A stretch of 57,544 nucleotides of DNA from Sulfurovum sp. (GTDB lineage Bacteria; Campylobacterota; Campylobacteria; Campylobacterales; Sulfurovaceae): NCBI GenBank assembly GCA_023955225.1, contig JAGSGJ010000009.1:1-57544 (forward strand), read 5' to 3'. The number at the start of each line of letters is the position of its first letter. Position 1 is the stretch's first letter. Positions 52,582 to 57,544 of the stretch are shown in pieces. Under the pieces are notes generated by a model. It was not told the origin of the DNA. It did not search any database and worked only from the letters and a program-made list of their open reading frames with translations. The translations under genes and the position numbers were made by a program.

Positions 52582-52602
52582 ATTATTTACTATTACTCGA
52601 TA

Positions 52603-53610
52603 TTAAGGCATATAGGCAATAGTTGGAATACCCATGCCTTCATCGAATCCACACATCAAGTTCGCAGCTACAAGCGCTTGTGAACTTGCCCCACGCAAGA
52701 GGTTGTCTATGGCAGAAGAGACAAAAAGTGCATTGCCGTTTTTGGCTGCAAAGATGTCACAAAAATGTGTTCCTGCTGTACTTTTAATATCGACCGGTGT
52801 CTCTCTGATACGGATAAACGGATCGCTAGCATAATGCTTTTTCAGGACTTCCAATGGATCGATATCTTCTTTTAACGTTGCATAGACAGATACCAACTCA
52901 CCACGTGTCGCAGGAATGAGATGGGGCACAAAGTTCACGTTCATTTTAGCCCCGTGTACTTTTTCTATCTTCTCTGCTATCTCTGGTCCATGACGATGTT
53001 TGAGTGGGTTATAGGCAAAAATGTTGTCATTGACGGTGACGAAGTGTGTACTTTCACTCAACTTCTTCCCTGCACCACTCACACCAGACTTTGCATCTAC
53101 AAAAAGAGGTGCAGAAGTATCGATATAAGGGATGAACGGCAATATACCAAGAAGTGTTGCCGTAGGATAACATCCTGGGCCGGCAGCAAGATTAGTATTT
53201 TTCAACTCTTCTCTATAATACTCGATCAGTGCATACGTAGCATCATCTAGATGTGCTTTATCTTCATGCGTACAATAGTGTTCTTCATAGGTATCAAGAT
53301 CTAAACGATAATCGGCAGAAAGATCTACGACTTTTATCCCTTTGTCCAAGAGCTCTTTTGCGAAGCCCATAGACGCTTTATGAGGAAGTGCAAGAAAGAC
53401 AAGTTCACAGCGTTCAGCAACAGAAGCAGCATCTGCTTTTTCTACAGGAAGACTGATCACATCTACCAAGGAAGGATGCAGTTGCTCTATCATCGTGTCA
53501 CCCTGAGTAGTTGCAAGATAGGTCAACTGAAATCCACCATGGCTAACCAACATTTTAACTAGCTCAAGCCCTGTATATCCACTGGCTCCTACAACACCTA
53601 CTTTTACCAT
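52603..53610 (-). CDS. argC: N-acetyl-gamma-glutamyl-phosphate reductase ArgC
   Basis: 335 residues. NAD(P)-binding GASGYTGLELVKMLVSH (8-24); catalytic Cys in GPGCYPTATLLGI; KSGVSGAGKK and HRHGPEIAEK are hallmarks. Third step of arginine synthesis. Clear ribosome binding site AGAGGAAAAG. It follows greA by 11 bases. Confidence 0.96.
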   Translation of the reverse strand: MVKVGVVGASGYTGLELVKMLVSHGGFQLTYLATTQGDTMIEQLHPSLVDVISLPVEKADAASVAERCELVFLALPHKASMGFAKELLDKGIKVVDLSADYRLDLDTYEEHYCTHEDKAHLDDATYALIEYYREELKNTNLAAGPGCYPTATLLGILPFIPYIDTSAPLFVDAKSGVSGAGKKLSESTHFVTVNDNIFAYNPLKHRHGPEIAEKIEKVHGAKMNVNFVPHLIPATRGELVSVYATLKEDIDPLEVLKKHYASDPFIRIRETPVDIKSTAGTHFCDIFAAKNGNALFVSSAIDNLLRGASSQALVAANLMCGFDEGMGIPTIAYMP

Positions 53611-53621
53611 ATCTTTTCCTC

Positions 53622-54110
53622 TTAATCTAGTACTATTTCTACGTAAGACACTTCTTCAATGTCATATGTTCTCTTACCGCTAGGCAGAGTAAGTGACACT
53701 TCATCTCCCTCTTCTTTACCTATAAGTGCTCTAGCCATAGGTGACTGGATAGAAATTAAGCCCTTTGAAGGATTTGACTCTTTACCACCTACAATGGTAT
53801 AGCATACCTCTTCATCTGTATTTTGATCTGTCAATTGAATCGTTGAACCAAAACTCACTCTCACATGTGCAAGTGTCGAAGGATCTACCACTTGTGCTCG
53901 ACCTACTACGTCTGTAAGCTCAGCAATACGTGCTTCCATAAGACCTTGCTTCTCTTTTGCTGCATGATACTCAACATTTTCCTTAAGGTCTCCCTGTGCC
54001 CTTGCTTCATCAATGACTTGGGCTATAATACCTCTCTCTACAGATTTTAACTGCTCAAGTTCTTCTGAAAGTTTGTTATAGGTTACTTTTAACATCGGCT
54101 CTTTTTGCAC
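53622..54110 (-). CDS. greA: Transcription elongation factor GreA
   Basis: 162 residues. N-terminal coiled coil (KLSEELEQLKSVERG) with the acidic tip and ENVEYHAAKEKQGLMEARIAEL, then the FKBP-like C-terminal domain (ISIQSPMARALIGKEEGDEV). Rescues stalled RNA polymerase. The start is GTG 54110, chosen because AAAGGA lies 7 bases upstream and the usual xxxPM at residues 5-6 of the family is reproduced; ATG 54095 is the alternative. Confidence 0.95.
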   Translation of the reverse strand: MQKEPMLKVTYNKLSEELEQLKSVERGIIAQVIDEARAQGDLKENVEYHAAKEKQGLMEARIAELTDVVGRAQVVDPSTLAHVRVSFGSTIQLTDQNTDEEVCYTIVGGKESNPSKGLISIQSPMARALIGKEEGDEVSLTLPSGKRTYDIEEVSYVEIVLD

Positions 54111-54238
54111 GATATATCCTTTAAAATGATTGATTTATATATAATTGTATGTATTATACCAAAAAGGTTATAATAGCGGTAAAATAATAGACTCCTTTTA
54201 AAACGTATAAAAAAGTCTACATATGAAAGTATATAGAA

Positions 54239-54322
54239 TGACAAGAATTAAAATTCAGTACAAGCGAAGCACTTATAGGGCTAAAGCCCAATGCATGCGA
54301 GCAACTAAATTGAGAGTCGTAA
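54239..54322. repeat. Second copy of the dispersed repeat, upstream of surE
   Basis: 54289-54322 matches the complement of 22824-22857 (28 of 34) and 54239-54267 the complement of 22846-22875. Between the two blocks lies GGGCT-AA-AGCCC (54278-54289), a small hairpin absent from the copy in the cus operon. GAGTCGTAA at 54314-54322 is repeated at 54329-54337 inside surE. Part of the 213-base divergent gap between greA and surE. Confidence 0.55.
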
Positions 54323-54323
54323 A

Positions 54324-55112
54324 ATGCTGAGTCGTAAGCAAATATTAGTTACCAACGATGATGGCTTTGAGTCTGAAGGGCTCGCAGCACTGGTCGAAGC
54401 ACTTAAACCTCTAGGCCATGTTAGCGTTGTAGCACCAACCACAGAAAAATCAGCATGTGGGCATTCACTAACACTGACCAGACCTCTCAATTTTGTAAAA
54501 GTTGAAGAAGATTTTTATAAGCTGGATGACGGTACACCTACGGATTGTGTCTTTCTTTCACTCAACAAGCTTTTCACCAAAGAGAACAGACCAGACATTG
54601 TGATCTCCGGTATCAATGTTGGTTCAAATATGGGTGAAGACATCACGTACTCCGGTACAGCATCGGCTGCAATGGAAGCTGTACTGCAAGGTATCCCAGC
54701 CATTGCCATCTCACAGGTCTATAAGAACAATGGTGAAAGTATCAAAGAGCTGGGCTATGATCTGGCAAAAGAGAGTATAGCAACCCTCGTAGCAAAGATA
54801 TTTGCAGATGATTTTCCTCTGCCCTCACGTAAATTTTTAAATGTCAATATTCCTCCTCTTCCAAGCTCAGAATGTAAAGGTTTCAAAGTTACACGTGCAG
54901 GAAACCGTCTCTATGGACACCATGCTGAAGTGCACCATAATCCACGGGGTAAAGAGTACTATTGGATAGGTTTACCTTCCTTAGGATGGATGGAAACCAA
55001 AGGTCACGTTACAGACTTTGAAGCGATTGACGACGGATATGTTTCCATCACTCCTGTACACCTGGATATGACCAGTTATGACGATATCAAATCTTTGGAT
55101 ACATGGCTATGA
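54324..55112 (+). CDS. surE: 5'/3'-nucleotidase SurE
   Basis: 262 residues. VTNDDGFESEGL (9-20) with the metal Asp pair, then SACGHSLTLTRPL and ISGINVGSNMGEDITYSGTASAAMEA are diagnostic. Nucleoside monophosphate (and exopolyphosphate) hydrolase used in stress survival. ATG directly follows a TCGTAAA sequence and a repeat copy; no strong ribosome binding site (GAGAG 6 to 10 bases upstream). Confidence 0.94.
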   Translation: MLSRKQILVTNDDGFESEGLAALVEALKPLGHVSVVAPTTEKSACGHSLTLTRPLNFVKVEEDFYKLDDGTPTDCVFLSLNKLFTKENRPDIVISGINVGSNMGEDITYSGTASAAMEAVLQGIPAIAISQVYKNNGESIKELGYDLAKESIATLVAKIFADDFPLPSRKFLNVNIPPLPSSECKGFKVTRAGNRLYGHHAEVHHNPRGKEYYWIGLPSLGWMETKGHVTDFEAIDDGYVSITPVHLDMTSYDDIKSLDTWL

Positions 55113-55744
55113 GGTTTGAACGATGCCGTATGCTTTTTGGAGATGAAGACTTTGAAAAACTACAAAAAGCCAAGATACTCATACTGGGCATTGGTGGTGT
55201 AGGCTCCTATGCTCTTGACTGCCTCTACCGTTCTGGGGTAAGTGACATTACCATTTTAGACTATGATGTCTACGATGAAACCAACCAAAACAGACAGATA
55301 GGTTCAGAAGCAGTAGGTATGGTTAAGGTCGACCGTCTGCAAGAACTCTACCCTGGTGTTATAACCATTAATCAGAAGATGACTATGGTATGGGTAGAAG
55401 AGTTTGACTTTGAACCGTATGACATCATCATAGATGCTGCAGACTCAACAATGGTCAAGATAGAAGTAGCTAAGAAATGTTACAAGAAACTCATTATGGC
55501 TTTGGGTTCAGCGAAACGCTATGATACTAATAAAATAGAAGTAGCTTCCATTTGGAAAACACATGGTGATGCACTCGCAAGAAAGATACGTAACGAACTT
55601 AAAAAAGCAAAATTTGACAGAAACTTTACAGTGGTTTTTTCACCGGAAGAAGATAAATGTAAAGAGAAAGGTTCTTGTGTAGCTGTCACTGGGGCTGTTG
55701 GGTTAACTGTTTGTTCCGAAGCCATAAAGAGAATTATTAAGTAG
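55109..55744 (+). CDS. tcdA: tRNA threonylcarbamoyladenosine dehydratase TcdA-like E1 enzyme
   Basis: 211 residues from ATG 55109, whose ATGA overlaps the surE stop; an in-frame ATG at 55103 is also possible. E1-like ThiF fold: GIGGVGSYALDCL (28-40), DYDVYDETNQNRQ (54-66) with the catalytic Arg region, and DAADSTMVKIEV. The cysteines near the C-terminus (KCKEKGSC) suit TcdA. Cyclises t6A in tRNA. Confidence 0.9.
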   Translation: MRFERCRMLFGDEDFEKLQKAKILILGIGGVGSYALDCLYRSGVSDITILDYDVYDETNQNRQIGSEAVGMVKVDRLQELYPGVITINQKMTMVWVEEFDFEPYDIIIDAADSTMVKIEVAKKCYKKLIMALGSAKRYDTNKIEVASIWKTHGDALARKIRNELKKAKFDRNFTVVFSPEEDKCKEKGSCVAVTGAVGLTVCSEAIKRIIK

Positions 55745-56049
55745 TTTCCCACTAACAATACATTGTATTTTATCTAATATTAAAGAATCGGATATTTTTA
55801 GCATTATTACTCGAAAACAACTCTGCTGATTGATTGGGTATAACCTTATAAAACCTTCCATAGGAGTATATTTTATAAGGTTTTATGTGGAAGGTTGTAT
55901 ATTTATGCTCTACAAACATCACTGTAGCGATAAACGCTATATTAGATTATAACGTTTTAATTTTCAAAAAATTAGCTTAATGTAAATTATGTACTATTGA
56001 TTGAATAATGAATTATGCAAACCACAGAATTTATTACACTCCCTTATTA
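55745..56049. other. 305-base convergent gap with interleaved inverted repeats
   Basis: No gene is supported. CCTTATAAAA (55844-55853) is inverted at 55871-55880 and AACCTTCCA (55852-55860) is inverted at 55888-55896, so the two inverted repeats interleave as in a pseudoknot or overlapping hairpins. TAGCG-ATAAA-CGCTA lies at 55925-55939. The remainder is AT-rich. Could be a joint terminator for tcdA and the MerR gene or a small RNA. Confidence 0.4.
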
Positions 56050-56724
56050 CTATTTAATCTCATTCTTCACGGCATTGATTAAAACCTTATAAGTATTGCG
56101 ATTAAAAAGATAAGTTTTTGCATTGAATAGACTCTCAAACATGATTTTCCAGAGTGTTGAAAAATTCTGATCATTTCGTGCACTGCAAAGCTGTGTTTGC
56201 ATTTGATATTCAAGTTCACTGAGTGCTTTTGCATGATGAGCATATGCTTTTAAAATATTATAATCAAGGTCAACTTCTTTAAAATACAGAACTAACTTAA
56301 TGATACTTGCTTCTCTGTCTGTATAGTCATCCTCATGTACAGGTAGCAAAATACCATCTTCCAAAAGTGTTTCTAACAGAGTAACATCAACATTAAAATC
56401 TTCAATAAATTCTTTCTTAGTAAAATGCTTGGCATCTGAGGCTATCGCACTGAGAGTATTCATTAAAGGTTGCAACATAGTGGCAGAACTGGAAAATGAC
56501 TTATTTTGATTTTGTAAAGCAAACTTGATCTGTTCATTGCTGCTGCCTATCTCTTCTTTCATATATTTGATATAGGCAATAAGTTCAATATGTTCATCAT
56601 TGTATCTGTGAACATTCGATTTTAATTTCTTAGCTTCAGGCAGTAACCCTTCTCTGATGTAATACAAAATTGTTGATTTAGGGACTTGTGTCTTGGCAAC
56701 AACTTCCGATATTTTATATTCCAT
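56050..56724 (-). CDS. MerR-family transcriptional regulator
   Basis: 224 residues. The MerR HTH is at 1-70 (YKISEVVAKTQVPKSTILYYIREGLLP, then NVHRYNDEHIELIAYI). The long C-terminal region is helical, with an additional HTH-like stretch and no clustered Cys/His metal site; the only Cys, in TQLCSARN, does not suggest a metal sensor. Divergent from the carboxymuconolactone-type gene with a palindrome between, so it probably controls that gene and itself. Effector unknown. Confidence 0.88.
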   Translation of the reverse strand: MEYKISEVVAKTQVPKSTILYYIREGLLPEAKKLKSNVHRYNDEHIELIAYIKYMKEEIGSSNEQIKFALQNQNKSFSSSATMLQPLMNTLSAIASDAKHFTKKEFIEDFNVDVTLLETLLEDGILLPVHEDDYTDREASIIKLVLYFKEVDLDYNILKAYAHHAKALSELEYQMQTQLCSARNDQNFSTLWKIMFESLFNAKTYLFNRNTYKVLINAVKNEIK

Positions 56725-56773
56725 CTTCTAACCTTCTCTATTAATTTTAATTTAAGTATTATAGCATATAATT

Positions 56774-56802
56774 AAAAACGTTAAGTTTAACTTTACGTTT
56801 TT
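56774..56802. promoter_or_regulatory. 29-bp palindromic operator between the MerR gene and the CMD-like gene
   Basis: Arms 56774-56787 (AAAAACGTTAAGTT) and 56789-56802 (AACTTTACGTTTTT) around a central T; 13 of 14 positions pair. MerR-family operators are near-perfect dyads of this size. On the minus strand TATAAT (plus 56758-56763) lies a 17-base spacer from the operator's edge, so binding would overlap the MerR gene's own promoter. Confidence 0.6.
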
Positions 56803-56830
56803 AAAAATCATTGTTACACTAAGGAAAAAA

Positions 56831-57364
56831 ATGGCACACATACAATTACCCGAATTTGAAGAGATGTCTCCTGAAATTCAAAAAAGAGCGCAACCTATAT
56901 TGGAAAAAACCGGGCAACTGGGTGATATATTTAAACTGTTGGCTTTGGATGAAAAGATCTATTTTGCAACTGATGGGATGATCCAGAAGTACCTGTTGGA
57001 TGAGACCACACTCTCTTATGATATAAAAGAATCCATAGCCCTGCTCATCTCCCTAGAAAATGGTTGTAAAATGTGTGTAGATGTCCATAAAGGCATTGCT
57101 AAAATGCTTGGTATGTCAGAAGAGCGTATTGAAGAAGTCCTTCAGGGAGTTGATGCCATCAATGCCCCAGAAAGAGAAAAAGCTCTATTGAATTTTTGCA
57201 TCAAGGCTTCAGGAAAAGAGAATTATAAAATTCTAAAAGAAGAGATAGATACTTTAAAAGAGATGGGATACAGTGATATTCAAATTGTTGAAGCTGTATC
57301 TATTACAGGGTATTTTAACTATATTAATACGCTTTCAAATGTATTTGGTTTAGGACAACCATGA
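56831..57364 (+). CDS. Carboxymuconolactone decarboxylase/AhpD-like CxxC protein
   Basis: 177 residues. All-helical CMD fold with the redox motif CKMCVDVH (about 77-84) and ITGYFNYINTLSNVF near the end. Members reduce or detoxify peroxides or other reactive species. AAGGAAAA lies before the ATG. Controlled probably by the divergent MerR regulator. Its TGA overlaps the next ATG (ATGA). Confidence 0.88.
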   Translation: MAHIQLPEFEEMSPEIQKRAQPILEKTGQLGDIFKLLALDEKIYFATDGMIQKYLLDETTLSYDIKESIALLISLENGCKMCVDVHKGIAKMLGMSEERIEEVLQGVDAINAPEREKALLNFCIKASGKENYKILKEEIDTLKEMGYSDIQIVEAVSITGYFNYINTLSNVFGLGQP

Positions 57365-57544
57365 AAAATATATTCAGACTTATAAAAAAATTTCTTATTG
57401 GAGTTTGGGATTTTATTTTCTATCTTCTTGGAGCACCGTATGAAGAACAAGCTAAAAAATTGGACTGGGATGAGAAGGATGCTGCGTTTAGAGGGCCAGA
57501 TAATCCAAAGACTAAAAAAACACATTACAAAGCAAATAAAGTGA
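57361..57544 (+). CDS. Small membrane-proximal protein, 3' end cut by the window
   Basis: At least 61 codons, open to the last base. It starts MKNIFRLIKKFLIGVWDF, then FYLLGAPYEEQ and a hydrophilic, basic tail rich in Lys and Asp. One amphipathic or short membrane helix (about 5-24). ATGA overlap with the CMD-like gene shows coupling. No family recognised; the stop is not in the window. Confidence 0.6.
   Translation, partial: MKNIFRLIKKFLIGVWDFIFYLLGAPYEEQAKKLDWDEKDAAFRGPDNPKTKKTHYKANKV

Noticed and set aside
1..57544. CRISPR arrays, tRNA, rRNA, transposases or prophage genes
   Set aside because: No regularly spaced direct repeats of array type, no cloverleaf or rRNA-like sequence, and no integrase or transposase motif was seen on either strand.

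Overview
The window reads as a chromosomal segment of a low-GC, Gram-negative Campylobacterota (Epsilonproteobacteria) bacterium, most like Sulfurovum or Sulfurimonas. The reasons are the short MnmA; the cluster aroQ, M24 peptidase, folK, flhF beside an aminofutalosine-deaminase-like amidohydrolase and SppA, an order I recall from Campylobacter; an oxaloacetate decarboxylase set next to ATP-type PEP carboxykinase; and a family of heme-less, cytochrome-like periplasmic proteins that I recall from sulfur-oxidising Campylobacterota. No rRNA, tRNA, CRISPR array, phage gene or transposase was seen. Genus-level assignment is inference.

Layout. 1-5.3 kb: a NYN/OST-HTH RNA-binding protein, a UvrD-like helicase, two unknown genes and murA behind a duplicated promoter-like box. 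5.4-9.8 kb: a secreted M6 metalloprotease lipoprotein with a separately encoded propeptide-like protein, then a MotA-like/OmpA-like inner-membrane ion-channel pair with long coiled coils. 10-20 kb: mnmA, a SpoA-like protein, flhF, folK, an M24 peptidase and aroQ on the minus strand; amidohydrolase and sppA on the plus strand; then a CAP-domain protein, a MetY-like enzyme, an Rrf2 regulator and a DUF4395 protein. A 397-base gap at 20.15-20.55 kb holds a long-helix RNA-like structure ending in a T-run. 20.5-26.4 kb: a complete copper/silver efflux set cusCBA followed by a Cys-rich lipoprotein; a copy of a dispersed repeat lies between cusB and cusA. 26.5-31 kb: three paralogous heme-less cytochrome-like proteins, two monoheme cytochromes, a two-component system and a thioredoxin. 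31-39 kb: msrA, acyP, a TerB-like protein, a UreH/TauE-like membrane protein, truD, rhlE, a CNNM-type protein and mgtE. 39-49 kb: DUF2892, pckA, oadB-oadA-oadG, a DEAD-box helicase, uppP, an ABC exporter and serB. 49.5-57.5 kb: metF, membrane proteins, yqaA-lpxH-argC-greA, surE-tcdA, and a MerR regulator divergent from a CxxC carboxymuconolactone-decarboxylase-like protein. A last small ORF runs off the window end.

Most genes are core metabolism (peptidoglycan precursor, folate, shikimate, methionine/cysteine, arginine, menaquinone, lipid A, anaplerosis). The accessory interest is in copper/periplasmic redox handling at 20-31 kb, the ion-channel pair at 7.2-9.8 kb, the protease with a separate propeptide-like partner, and several unexplained structured intergenic regions.
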